Notes: generated by a model not told the origin, from the sequence alone. DNA of 64,000 nt from Brooklawnia sp032229645 (GCA_963722295.1 CAVRLB010000010.1:248001-312000); one strand, 5' to 3'; shown: positions 53,683-62,049, numbered from the stretch's first letter. Numbers and translations are program-made.

Positions 53683-54462
53683 TCAGGCAGGCAAATTCGC
53701 GATCGCATAGTCGGCCTGTTCCGGGGTGAAGGCCTCACCGTACTCGGATGTCAGTTGGTCCCAGATCGCCGACGGCGACATTGACATGGTCTTCTGATAG
53801 TTGATCGCCGCTTCGAGTGCCTCGGCGTTCCAGTCCGCCTTCACATTGTCGACACCGTACTGGGCGGCCTCTGGCGAGAACTTCTCGCCGTACTCGGAGG
53901 TCAGCTGATTGTAGAGCCTGGCCTGGCTGAAGGCCATCATGTCGACATAGCTCTGAGCCTTCTTCAGTGCCGACTTGTATTCGGTCGGGACCGCTGCCGT
54001 TGTGGGCTCTGGTGCTGGCTGTGGCGCTTCGGCGGTCGCATCGGCCGGTGCAGCGCTTGCCTCGGCCGGGGCCACGGCTTGGGTTGGTGTTGCGGCTGCC
54101 TGGTCGGAGGCCTCGTCCTTGCCCCCGCCGCCCAGGATGCCGACGAGAAAGAGCAGCGCAGCGATGCCAAGGGTCACGAATGCGACGATCCGTAGCGCGC
54201 CTGGCTTCTTCTTCGGAGGTATCGGAGCACTGGCTTGCAACTGCTGTGGATACTGCGGAGGTATCGGGCGCTGACCGTACTGCTGTTGCGGGCCGTACTG
54301 GGGTTGGCCGTACTGGGGCGGTTGGGGCTGGCCATAGGGAGGCTGTTGGCCGTATCGCGGTGATTGGGGCTGGCCATAGGCCGACGGCTGTTGGCCCTGC
54401 TGCGATGGCACAGGCGGACCAGCGGGCTGTTGCGGGCCTTGCAGCGGGCGGTAGTCGGACAT
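53683..54462 (-). CDS. Membrane-anchored Ltp-repeat (host cell surface-exposed lipoprotein) protein
   Basis: 259 residues. The first 80 are a Pro/Gln/Tyr/Gly-rich cytoplasmic segment with PQYGQP-type repeats. One membrane helix (IVAFVTLGIAALLFLVGIL) is followed by an Ala/Thr/Pro-rich stalk and two Ltp repeats of about 48 residues, each with xALxxAxxYxxxMxxSxxxLYNQLTSEYGExFxPExAxY-like spacing (for example LYNQLTSEYGEKFSPE and IWDQLTSEYGEAFTPE). In the phage protein Ltp of TP-J34 this repeat blocks DNA injection. It is an anchored, not lipidated, version. The role here is unknown; surface phage defence is possible. Confidence 0.82.
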   Translation of the reverse strand: MSDYRPLQGPQQPAGPPVPSQQGQQPSAYGQPQSPRYGQQPPYGQPQPPQYGQPQYGPQQQYGQRPIPPQYPQQLQASAPIPPKKKPGALRIVAFVTLGIAALLFLVGILGGGGKDEASDQAAATPTQAVAPAEASAAPADATAEAPQPAPEPTTAAVPTEYKSALKKAQSYVDMMAFSQARLYNQLTSEYGEKFSPEAAQYGVDNVKADWNAEALEAAINYQKTMSMSPSAIWDQLTSEYGEAFTPEQADYAIANLPA

Positions 54463-54681
54463 GTCGATTCCTATCTATCTGGCGTCATCGTTGACGCTGT
54501 TAGCACTGGTCAACGCTGTAGCACTAGTTCTAACAGGGTCCACCGACAAAATGCGGGACGGTAGCAACCCCGGAGCGAGCCCGAGGTTCTCGACTTCGAT
54601 ATCCATGCTCAGCGCAATTCTTCGGTTCACTTTTTGGGACGGACTTGAATTCTGTCCAAGAGTGCAGGTATGGTTCACACC

Positions 54682-54750
54682 ATGATTTCGACGCGCCAGG
54701 CACTGATGATGTCCTGTTGTTGTGCGTCGATGCCTTGTTGCGGCTGTTGA
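54682..54750 (+). CDS. Cysteine-rich upstream reading frame before cysK (putative attenuator leader)
   Basis: 22 codons reading MISTRQALMMSCCCASMPCC followed by GC and a stop, with six cysteines in the last 11 codons including three in a row. An in-frame ATG four codons earlier (54670) is an alternative start. A short hairpin GCTGAC/GTCAGC (54760-54774) follows the stop at 54750. cysK starts 249 bases later. Ribosome stalling on cysteine codons when cysteine is scarce would provide classic attenuation; polycysteine upstream frames are known to do this in mycobacteria. The rest of the 537-base gap (54463-54999) holds no other gene I can support. Confidence 0.55.
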   Translation: MISTRQALMMSCCCASMPCCGC

Positions 54751-54999
54751 TCAGTTCCTGCTGACGGCGTCAGCCGACGAGTTAGATCGCAGGTCCCGGG
54801 TTCCCCTGATCACGCTTCTCACAAGCGTCGCGATCGGCGGCACGGGTGTAGGCAGAGCCGCAGCCAGTGATTTCATACTTCCTCATGTGAGGGAATCCTC
54901 TCGATTATTGAGCGCCCGTTCAGAAAACGCAGCGGGCAGTTCTACGTATTAGCAGTTGAAACCGAAGCAACAAACTCTCTCGATAAAGGACGACGAAAA

Positions 55000-55932
55000 A
55001 TGGCATACTTCGAGGACGCGACCAAGCTGATCGGCCGTACTCCGCTGGTGAAAATCAACCGGCTCTACCCAGACGCCGAGGCCACCGTGCTGGCCAAGCT
55101 GGAGTTCTACAACCCGGCGAACTCGGTGAAGGATCGCATCGGCGTTGCCATCGTCGACGCGGCCGAGGCGTCCGGGGCCCTCCAGCCCGGAGGCACCATC
55201 GTGGAGGGCACCTCCGGTAACACCGGTATCGCGCTCGCCTGGGTGGGTGCTGCTCGTGGATACAAGGTGATCATCACGCTGCCGGAGAGCTTCTCGAAGG
55301 AACGCCGCGCTGTCTTGCGCGCCTATGGCGCCGAACTGGTTTTGACCCCGGCCGCCGAGGGTGTTCCCGGCGCCAACAAGCGCGCCGAGGAGATCGCGGC
55401 AAGCACCCCGGGTGCGATCTTGGCTCGCCAGTTCGACAACCCCGCGAACGTCGAGATCCATCGCAAGACCACCGCGGAGGAGATCTGGGCCGACACCGAC
55501 GGCCAGGTCGACATCGTCGTCTCGGGTGTCGGCACCGGCGGCACCGTGAGCGGCATCGGTCAGGTGCTCAAGCAGCGCAAGCCCGAGGTGAAGCTCTACG
55601 CGGTCGAAGCGGCCGAGTCGCCGGTGCTGTCGGGCGGCCAGAAGGCTCCGCACCGCATTCAGGGCATCAGCCCTGGCTTCATCCCCGCCATCTATGACAG
55701 CAGCGTCGTCGATGGGATTCTCCAGGTGACCGGGGACGACGCCATTGCCTGGGCTCGCCGTGCGGCCACGGAGGAGGGTCTGCTGGTCGGCATTTCTTCC
55801 GGTGCAGCGCTGCGGGCGGCCGCCGACCTGGCCGCCGATCCGGCCAACGCCGGCAAGACCATCGTGGCCATCGTCCCGGACTGGGGTGAGCGCTACCTGT
55901 CGACTCCGCTATTCGAAGGCCTGGTCGACTGA
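55000..55932 (+). CDS. cysK: Cysteine synthase A (O-acetylserine sulfhydrylase)
   Basis: 310 residues. It makes cysteine from O-acetylserine and sulfide with PLP. The PLP lysine is K44 in NSVKDRIG, the substrate loop is EGTSGNTG, the phosphate loop is GVGTGGTVSG and the C-terminal HRIQGISPGFIP and GISSGAA motifs are intact. The start has AAAGGACG upstream. Cysteine-responsive control by the upstream reading frame is likely. No cysE follows within this window, and a strong hairpin ends the gene. Confidence 0.96.
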   Translation: MAYFEDATKLIGRTPLVKINRLYPDAEATVLAKLEFYNPANSVKDRIGVAIVDAAEASGALQPGGTIVEGTSGNTGIALAWVGAARGYKVIITLPESFSKERRAVLRAYGAELVLTPAAEGVPGANKRAEEIAASTPGAILARQFDNPANVEIHRKTTAEEIWADTDGQVDIVVSGVGTGGTVSGIGQVLKQRKPEVKLYAVEAAESPVLSGGQKAPHRIQGISPGFIPAIYDSSVVDGILQVTGDDAIAWARRAATEEGLLVGISSGAALRAAADLAADPANAGKTIVAIVPDWGERYLSTPLFEGLVD

Positions 55933-55954
55933 TCGGTCAGCTGCCCACCACCCC

Positions 55955-55994
55955 AACGGAGCGGTCGCCTGTCACCCCAGGCGACCGCTCCGTT
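55955..55994 (+). terminator. cysK: cysK terminator
   Basis: Perfect 17-base stem, AACGGAGCGGTCGCCTG at 55955-55971 and its complement at 55978-55994, with a 6-base loop, 22 bases past the cysK stop. Confidence 0.85.
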
Positions 55995-56014
55995 GTCGCA
56001 GCAGAACGCGCTCC

Positions 56015-56076
56015 AGTGCTCCCCAGATGACTTCAGCAGCGCTTTTCGCACGCGAATCGTTCATCTGGGGAGCACT
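56015..56076. repeat. Second inverted repeat after cysK
   Basis: AGTGCTCCCCAGATGA at 56015-56030 and its exact complement at 56061-56076 flank a 30-base loop. It lies between the cysK terminator and the YceI gene and is not needed to end cysK. Too short and lacking target duplications for a mobile element call. Confidence 0.7.
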
Positions 56077-56214
56077 CAAGCGCGTTGGACCAGGCAGACT
56101 CAGGGTGCCCTCGATCCTCGCTGCCGGCGAGATCGGAATAGTTTAGGGTTCAACTATGTTGTGATGGGTGTGAGCGCTACGGAGAGACCGCAGGCGCCCG
56201 AGAGGAGAAACACC

Positions 56215-56781
56215 ATGGTTGACGCCGCCGCTCTGACCGGCAACTGGACTCTTGATTCCGTGCATTCGCGCCTCGGCTTTTCGGCTCGGCACGCGATGGT
56301 GACGAAGGTACGCGGTAACTTCGACAGCTTCGAGGGCACGGCTTACGCCGATGCCGCCGACCCGTCGGCTTCGCACGTCGAAGTCACCATTCAGGCCGAC
56401 TCGATCAATACCAACAACGAGGGTCGCGACCAGCACCTTCGTACGAACGACTTCCTCGAGGTCGCGACCTATCCGACCATCACCTTCAAGTCGACCAAGG
56501 TGGAGCAGCTGGACGATGAGCACGTCCGCATCACCGGCGACCTGACGATCAAAGCCACCACCAAGCAGATCAGCATCGACTTCGAGTTCGGTGGCGTGGC
56601 CCAGGACCCGTTCGGTAACACCCGGATGGGCTTCGAAGGATCACTTTCGATCAACCGCCAGGATTACGGTGTCGCTTTCAACGCGGCTCTGGAGGCCGGT
56701 GGCGTGCTGGTCAGCGACAAGGTCGGTATTGACATTGAGATCTCGGCGATCAAGGTCGTCGACGCTGTGCAGCAAGCCTGA
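56215..56781 (+). CDS. YceI-like lipocalin-fold protein
   Basis: 188 residues without a signal peptide. It begins LTGNWTLDSVHSRLGFSARH, the YceI signature, followed by NTNNEGRDQHLRTNDFLEV and the C-terminal INRQDYGVAFN. The fold binds polyprenyl-type lipids such as isoprenoids. GAGAGGAG lies 8 bases before the ATG. It is a single transcription unit with its own hairpin downstream. Confidence 0.92.
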   Translation: MVDAAALTGNWTLDSVHSRLGFSARHAMVTKVRGNFDSFEGTAYADAADPSASHVEVTIQADSINTNNEGRDQHLRTNDFLEVATYPTITFKSTKVEQLDDEHVRITGDLTIKATTKQISIDFEFGGVAQDPFGNTRMGFEGSLSINRQDYGVAFNAALEAGGVLVSDKVGIDIEISAIKVVDAVQQA

Positions 56782-56836
56782 GCCGCTCGTCCGAAGTCGG
56801 CCCCGCTGATCCCCAAGGCTCCACCAGCCGACTTCC

Positions 56837-56884
56837 CGTTCCCGTGCTCGTCCGCCTTCACAAGGTGAGATGGGCACGGGAACG
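56837..56884 (+). terminator. Hairpin after the YceI gene
   Basis: CGTTCCCGTGC at 56837-56847 and its complement at 56874-56884 flank a 26-base loop. It is the likely terminator of the YceI gene. Confidence 0.55.
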
Positions 56885-56895
56885 ATCGTTCTAGG

Positions 56896-56901
56896 TAGAC
56901 T
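56896..56901 (+). promoter_or_regulatory. Putative leaderless promoter -10 box of the zincin gene
   Basis: TAGACT ends 6 bases before the ATG at 56908. No ribosome site is visible. Confidence 0.45.
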
Positions 56902-56907
56902 CGGCCC

Positions 56908-57258
56908 ATGGCCGTCCAGCTGAGCGAATCCGATTTCGAGCGCTACGTGGACGAGGCGCTCGACTCGATCCCGGACGAGCTGATCTCGCTGATCGACAAC
57001 TGCGTCGTCCTCATCGAGGACGAACCGCCCAACGGCGAGGAACTCTTCGGGCTCTATGACGGAGTGCCGCTGACTGAGCGCGGATTCGACTACGGCGGCG
57101 TGCTACCCGACCGGATCACCATCTTTCGCGGACCGCACCTGAGGATGTGCGAGTCGCTCGACGCGCTGGTGGACGAGATCCACATCACCGTCGTGCACGA
57201 GATCGCCCACCATTTCGGCATCGATGACGACGCCTTGGACACGCTCGGCTATCACTGA
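56908..57258 (+). CDS. Small metallopeptidase-family (zincin-like) protein
   Basis: 116 residues. The zinc motif HEIAHHFG is at 97-104 (His97, Glu98, His101) near the C-terminus, with the third ligand probably in GIDDDALD. The N-terminal VDEALDSIPDELISLIDNCV and the central YDGVPLTERGFDYGG match the small DUF1025-type cytoplasmic zincins common in actinobacteria. Substrate unknown. It converges with the antiporter gene 52 bases away. Confidence 0.88.
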   Translation: MAVQLSESDFERYVDEALDSIPDELISLIDNCVVLIEDEPPNGEELFGLYDGVPLTERGFDYGGVLPDRITIFRGPHLRMCESLDALVDEIHITVVHEIAHHFGIDDDALDTLGYH

Positions 57259-57310
57259 GCGGCGCGTTTCAGCGGCCTCCGGGGTATTCGGCGCAGGCCG
57301 GTCGCGCCTC

Positions 57311-58729
57311 TCAGGGCTCGACGACGTTGCGGTACTTGGCCCAGGTGAGTGCGGCTTGACCGATCAAGACGAGCGAGATGACAGCCCCGAGCACCTTGCC
57401 CCACCACGGGTCGACGAAGAAGAGGCAGACCATCGCGAACAGGGTTGGAATCAGGTAGCGAACGGTCCAGCCGATGTACCCTCCGAACGACGGCATGACG
57501 ACATCGCGGGATTCGGCGACCGACTTCACCATGAAGTTCGGGCCATTGCCGATGTAGGTGATCGCGCCACAGGTGACCGCGCCTAAGGAGATGGTTTCCA
57601 GCCAGACCCACGGAACGCCGGCCACCCGTTCCATCCCCGGCATCACGCTCGGGTCGGCTCCCAACGTGTGGGCCATCTCGAAGAAGGTCGCATAGGTGGG
57701 CGCATTGTCGAGGAAGGCCGAGAGCACACCGGTGAAGGCGAAGAAGGTGATCGTGTTGAGCGGCATCCTGTCGGCGACCTGCGACAAGAACTCCAGCGCC
57801 GGGATCATGGTGAGGAAGATGCCGACGAAGATGACCGCCACTTCACGGATCGGACCCCAGTTGAACTGGTTGAACTCGAAGCGAATTCGTTTGCTGCCGG
57901 TAATGTACGAACCGGCTGCCGCGATGAGGAAGACGATCTCGCGCCAGGGCACGTAGTCGTACCAGGCCGCGTGGCCCTCTTCGATGAGGTGCAGATCGAG
58001 TGACGGAACGAGCGCCACGGCGGCGATGATCATGGCGAACCAGATCAGGTTGATCAGTCCCATCAGCTTGATGGGGGTGATCTCCAGCACGTCTTCGACG
58101 ATGTTGGCCAAGGGTTCTTGTGCGTAGGCCTTGGTGTCGAGCGCGAAGTAGATCAGCAGCAGCATCGCGTTGATGAACGCCCACATCGGCAGCAGATGGA
58201 AGGTCCAGGTGAACGGGACACCGCGCAGGAAACCCATGAACAGTGGCGGATCACCCAGCGGAGTGAGCAGGCCGCCGTTGTTCGCCACGATCAGGATGGT
58301 GAAGATGACGGTGTGAACCTTGTTCTTGCGCTCGGAGTTGATGTTCAGCAGCGGACGAATCAGCAGCATCGCCGCACCGGTCGTCCCGACGAAGGACGCG
58401 ACGACAGCCCCGATCGCCAGCACGATCGTGTTGTTCTTGGGGGTTGCCCTGATGTCACCGGCCAGGAATAGGCCACCGGATACCACGAAGAGCGCGAAGA
58501 GCAGCAGGATGAACTGGACGTACTCGAGTACCGCGTGGCCCACGCGGGTCCAGTTCAGCAGGAACCCGACCCAGATCGCTACCGGGATGCCCAGTACGAG
58601 CGCCACCCCGAGTTGGAATTTCCAGTTCTCCCAGTGGTGCGCGGTGGCCGGGATCAACGGCATCAACGCGATGCTCAAGAGCATGACGGCGAAGGGCAGA
58701 ATGCCCCACCAGGGGACTAGAGCTTCCAT
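57311..58729 (-). CDS. NhaD-type Na+/H+ antiporter
   Basis: 472 residues from the ATG at 58729, which follows AGGAG. About 12 hydrophobic segments. The N-half has FVGTTGAAMLLIRPLLNIN and NNGGLLTPLGDPPLFMGF, and the C-half has FLDNAPTYATFFEMA and GAVTCGAITYIGNGPNFMVK, both halves of the ion-transporter/NhaD fold with its conserved Asn-Asp and Pro residues. It should exchange sodium for protons across the membrane. A longer start is in frame but lacks a ribosome site. Confidence 0.85.
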   Translation of the reverse strand: MEALVPWWGILPFAVMLLSIALMPLIPATAHHWENWKFQLGVALVLGIPVAIWVGFLLNWTRVGHAVLEYVQFILLLFALFVVSGGLFLAGDIRATPKNNTIVLAIGAVVASFVGTTGAAMLLIRPLLNINSERKNKVHTVIFTILIVANNGGLLTPLGDPPLFMGFLRGVPFTWTFHLLPMWAFINAMLLLIYFALDTKAYAQEPLANIVEDVLEITPIKLMGLINLIWFAMIIAAVALVPSLDLHLIEEGHAAWYDYVPWREIVFLIAAAGSYITGSKRIRFEFNQFNWGPIREVAVIFVGIFLTMIPALEFLSQVADRMPLNTITFFAFTGVLSAFLDNAPTYATFFEMAHTLGADPSVMPGMERVAGVPWVWLETISLGAVTCGAITYIGNGPNFMVKSVAESRDVVMPSFGGYIGWTVRYLIPTLFAMVCLFFVDPWWGKVLGAVISLVLIGQAALTWAKYRNVVEP

Positions 58730-59140
58730 GAGCAATCTCCTGAGAGTCGGCAGGGTGCCACTGGCCGCAGCACCGCGAAGAAGGGCGAGCTTCATCCTAC
58801 GGGATCTCTGTCTTGCCGGTTTCCCCCGGCCCTGTGGATAACCTCGTCCAGAACCAGGAGTTTTCCACAGGAGCGTCCACAACGCCATTGTCACAGGCGT
58901 GTTTCGAATTACGCAACGGATCAGACGCCCATCGGAGCGCTCAGGGCTTCGAGATGAATCTTGATATATCTAGCGAAGACCCGAGAAAGTGCTAGAGATC
59001 ACCGGAGGCGGGGGTCGGCTCTCGGCAAACGGCGTCGAGTTTTCCACAGATCATTGCTACGCCTAGTCACGGGGGGAGCTGGTGACATAGGGTGCTTCTA
59101 CCGCGACCCCACCACCCTGCCGCGGTGAAGGGATACCCCC
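58730..59140. promoter_or_regulatory. Intergenic region with a second DnaA-box-like cluster
   Basis: A 411-base gap between divergent genes. It holds a perfect DnaA box on the minus strand (TGTGGATAA, 58833-58841), TTTTCCACA at 58861-58869, GCGTCCACA at 58873-58881 and TTTTCCACA at 59041-59049. An AT-rich stretch (TGATATATCT, about 58963-58972) lies between them. No gene is supported here. It must also carry the promoters of the antiporter and Tad genes. Confidence 0.55.
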
Positions 59141-59809
59141 ATGGCTGCCCCACGCCTACCTTCGTCGGCTCCGCCGACGGACCTGCCGCAGGCCCCCCAG
59201 CGCCCGGCTGCGGTGCAATTGCGCGCGCGCCGGAGTAACCGGCTGATCGTCATCGGTGTGCTGTGCGCCTGCCTCGGTGCCCTGATCATGGCGTGGGCGT
59301 GGACAGGAACACAGGAATCGCAGACCGTGGTGGTGATGGCTGCCGATGTGGCGCGGGGTGAGCAGCTTGAGGCGGCCGACCTGACGACCACGACCCTTGG
59401 CCGGGCCGATGGAGTCACCGTGGTCCCCGCTGACCGGGTAGCAGGCCTTGTCGGAAAGTTCGCGCTGGTCGATTTGCCGGCCGGCTCGCTACCCGGTCCG
59501 GACGCCATCGGCTCACATCTTGTGCCCGCCGGGGCCGCCCAGCTTGGCTTGAAGCTCGCGGCCGGGCGATTGCCATCGCAGCCCGTGCCCCCTGGCACTC
59601 GCATCTGGTTGATTGCGGTGCCAGGCCCAATGGACTCCGATACGACGCCGGGCGCTCAGTATGAGGCGATCGTCGCCTCGACCCCGCAGGCGACCGCAGA
59701 TGGCAGCGGATGGCTGGTCGACGTGCAGGTCGAAGAGATCGTGGCCGGGCAGGTCGCCGCGTTGGCCGCCGTGGACCGTGTCGCCGTGGTTCGCAGGGGT
59801 GATGGCTGA
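59141..59809 (+). CDS. SAF-domain protein, CpaB-like, of the Tad locus
   Basis: 222 residues. One membrane helix (LIVIGVLCACLGALIMAWA, about 36-54) is followed by a SAF domain with VVMAADVARGEQLEAADL, the pilus-assembly CpaB/FlgA-type fold. The outside part is about 165 residues. It is the first gene of a run of five or more with 1-14 base overlaps. It probably works at the outer face of the membrane in pilus assembly. Confidence 0.75.
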   Translation: MAAPRLPSSAPPTDLPQAPQRPAAVQLRARRSNRLIVIGVLCACLGALIMAWAWTGTQESQTVVVMAADVARGEQLEAADLTTTTLGRADGVTVVPADRVAGLVGKFALVDLPAGSLPGPDAIGSHLVPAGAAQLGLKLAAGRLPSQPVPPGTRIWLIAVPGPMDSDTTPGAQYEAIVASTPQATADGSGWLVDVQVEEIVAGQVAALAAVDRVAVVRRGDG

Positions 59810-60597
59810 TGCTGATCATCTGCGCCTCGGCCGGTGGCTCCCCCGGTGTCACCAGCACCGCGCTCGGGCTGGCATTGACATGGCCGCGCGAGGTTTTGCT
59901 CGCCGACTGCGATCCGCACCCCAGTCAGGCCGTGTTGGCGGGATACCTACGCGGAATGCCGGTCGGTGGCCGTGGCCTCGGAGCCCTTGCCGAAACATAT
60001 CGAGCCCCACGACCCGAATCGTCCGGGGGGCTGCTGGACTTCACGCTTCCACTGGACGAACACGCGGCGCACCGCCGTCGCTTCCTGCCGGGGTTCGCCC
60101 ATCCGCGTTCGGCGCTGCTCTTCTCGGGCTACTGGGGCCGCCTGGCCGATCAGTTCGACGATCTACAGACCGGTGGCGTCGATGTGATCGTCGATGCCGG
60201 CCGCCTCGACGCCGACGGCCTACCGGCCGCGTTGGTCGAGCGAGCCTGGACCGTCGCAGTCGTGACCAGGTCGAATTTGCCCGCGCTGGCGGCGCTTCGG
60301 CTGGCGTTGCCCGAGCTGACCGATGCGACGCAATTGTCCTCGGCGAGCCTGTCACTGGTGGTGTCGGGCGGAGGCCGGCCCTATTCCGCGTCCGACATTG
60401 CCCGGCAGCTGGAGCTCCCGCTGCTGGCAGATCTGCCCTGGGATTGCGCTACAGCCGACGTGCTCAGCGACGGAGCGCTTCCGCCGCGCAAGCTGACCGG
60501 TCGTCCGCTGTGGCGCGCGTTGCACTCGCTGGCTTTGAAGCTCGGCGGCCAGACGGTGCAATCAGATGTCCGGAGCACCCGAGGGGTCGTCTCATGA
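59809..60597 (+). CDS. CpaE-like P-loop-family protein with degenerate nucleotide site
   Basis: 262 residues. The N-terminal CASAGGSPGVTSTALGLALT aligns with the ParA/MinD Walker A but lacks both lysines of KGGVGKT. ADCDPHPSQA matches the A' motif and DVIVDAGRLDADGLPA the Walker B region. TadZ/CpaE proteins are often degenerate like this and localise the pilus machine rather than hydrolyse ATP well. It starts on the last base of the previous stop (TGATG) and its stop overlaps the next start. Confidence 0.7.
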   Translation: MLIICASAGGSPGVTSTALGLALTWPREVLLADCDPHPSQAVLAGYLRGMPVGGRGLGALAETYRAPRPESSGGLLDFTLPLDEHAAHRRRFLPGFAHPRSALLFSGYWGRLADQFDDLQTGGVDVIVDAGRLDADGLPAALVERAWTVAVVTRSNLPALAALRLALPELTDATQLSSASLSLVVSGGGRPYSASDIARQLELPLLADLPWDCATADVLSDGALPPRKLTGRPLWRALHSLALKLGGQTVQSDVRSTRGVVS

Positions 60598-60681
60598 ACC
60601 CACTCGGTGGCACTCCCGCGGCTGTGGCCCCACCGCACCTGAAACTGGCGGACGCTTTGACAGCGCTCCCCCCGTTCACCG
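60594..60681 (+). pseudogene. N-terminal segment of the TadA-like gene in a different frame
   Basis: ATG at 60594 overlaps the stop of the CpaE-like gene (ATGA), the coupling used throughout this locus. It reads MNPLGGTPAAVAPPHLKLAD and then ALTALPPFTDAEL in frame with the start but enters the TadA body out of frame. A run of six C at 60668-60673 is the likely place of a one-base shift: with five C the reading joins the downstream frame. Either a sequencing error, a real mutation, or programmed slippage would explain this. Confidence 0.55.
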
Positions 60682-62049
60682 ATGCCGAACTCGCGTCGCG
60701 GGAGACAAGGCATCGGTCGGCCGGCAAGACGAGGCAGCAGGCCGGATGCGATCGACTGGCAGGTGGTCGTCCAACTGCGCAGGCAGGCATCCGAGCAGAT
60801 TGCGGAGAACTCGCAACACTGGGCTGGTGAACACGGCCGCCCGATGCCGGCCGACGACCGTCGAATGATGGGCCGATCGGTGATCGGAAGCGTTGTGCGC
60901 GAGCACGCGGGACGCCTCACCCAGTCCGGTGAACAACTGTGGGAGCTGGCCACCGAGCAGGCCGTCGCGGCCGCCGTCGAGAACGCCATCTTCGGCTATG
61001 GACGACTGCAGCCGCTCTTCGAGATTCCGACAGCCGAGAACATCGAGATCCACGGCTGGGACTGCGTCGTGGCGCAGCACGGAGATGGTCGCCGTGAGGA
61101 GCTGTCGCCGGTCGCCGACAGCGACGATGAGCTGATTGAGGCGATCCGGTTTCTCGGCTCCAGCGCCACTCCGGCGCGGGCATTCGACGATGCACATCCG
61201 ATGATGACGCTGGCGCTCGGCGACCGCTTCCGGCTGCACGCCGTCGGTTTCGGCCTCAGCTACCGGCCATCGATCGTCATCCGCCAGCATCTGCTCACCA
61301 GCGTCACCCTCACCGATCTCGCCAGCACGGGAATGATGCCGATCGAACTGGCCGAGTTGCTGCGGGCCTGCGTGCTGGCCCGGAAGTCGTGCGTGATCTC
61401 CGGGGACCAGGGCGCAGGTAAGACGACCTTGTTGCGGGCGCTGGTCGCTGCGGTGCCCGCCACGGAGCGCATAGGCACCTTGGAGACCGACTACGAACTG
61501 CTCACCCATCTGCTGCCGGGGCGACGCAATATGGTCGCCCTGCAGGCGAAGACCGGCCTCGGCGAATACCGCGACGGACGCAGCGTCGGGGAGTTCACGG
61601 TCGCCGATCTGATTCCGGAGGCCTTGCGGCAGAACCTCTCCCGGCTGATCGTCGGTGAGGTGCGCGGCGGTGAGGCCGGGGCCATGTTCGAGGCGATGCA
61701 GTCTGGCGCCGGCACCATGTCGACGACGCATTCCCATTCGGCGGCATCGACCATGGACAGGCTGGCCGCCAGAGTCGCCCAAGGCGGTGTGCTCGGCGTG
61801 AGTGAGGCCTATCGCCAGATCGCGCTCAACCTGCACCTGCTCATTCACGTCAGCCTGGTGGACGACACCTGGCGTGGTGGCACCCGGAAGCGCTTCATCA
61901 GCGAGGTCCGAGAGTTGACGGGGGCCGTCGAGAATGGGCGGCCGGTCACCCACCTGTCGTATCAGGCCGACGAGCAAGGACGAGCGCTGCGACTGCAGCC
62001 GAGCGCCGAACTGCTCGGGGAGTTGCGAGCCTTTCGGGGGCAAGCATGA
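60682..62049 (+). CDS. TadA/CpaF-like secretion ATPase (main reading frame)
   Basis: 455 codons as the longest frame; true start probably at 60594 before the frameshift. It powers assembly or secretion by the Tad machine. Walker A GDQGAGKTTLLRAL lies near residues 240-253, the Asp box region is EYRDGRSVGEFTVADLIPEAL, Walker B is LSRLIVGEVRGGEA and the His box is MSTTHSHSA. The N-terminal AAVENAIFGYGRLQPLFE is typical. No ribosome site precedes the ATG at 60682. It overlaps the TadB gene by 4 bases. Confidence 0.8.
   Translation: MPNSRRGRQGIGRPARRGSRPDAIDWQVVVQLRRQASEQIAENSQHWAGEHGRPMPADDRRMMGRSVIGSVVREHAGRLTQSGEQLWELATEQAVAAAVENAIFGYGRLQPLFEIPTAENIEIHGWDCVVAQHGDGRREELSPVADSDDELIEAIRFLGSSATPARAFDDAHPMMTLALGDRFRLHAVGFGLSYRPSIVIRQHLLTSVTLTDLASTGMMPIELAELLRACVLARKSCVISGDQGAGKTTLLRALVAAVPATERIGTLETDYELLTHLLPGRRNMVALQAKTGLGEYRDGRSVGEFTVADLIPEALRQNLSRLIVGEVRGGEAGAMFEAMQSGAGTMSTTHSHSAASTMDRLAARVAQGGVLGVSEAYRQIALNLHLLIHVSLVDDTWRGGTRKRFISEVRELTGAVENGRPVTHLSYQADEQGRALRLQPSAELLGELRAFRGQA

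Noticed and set aside
54722..54952. 76-codon frame between the cysteine-rich leader and cysK
   Set aside because: No ribosome site, overlaps the leader in another frame, and has no family resemblance; best seen as noncoding leader of cysK.
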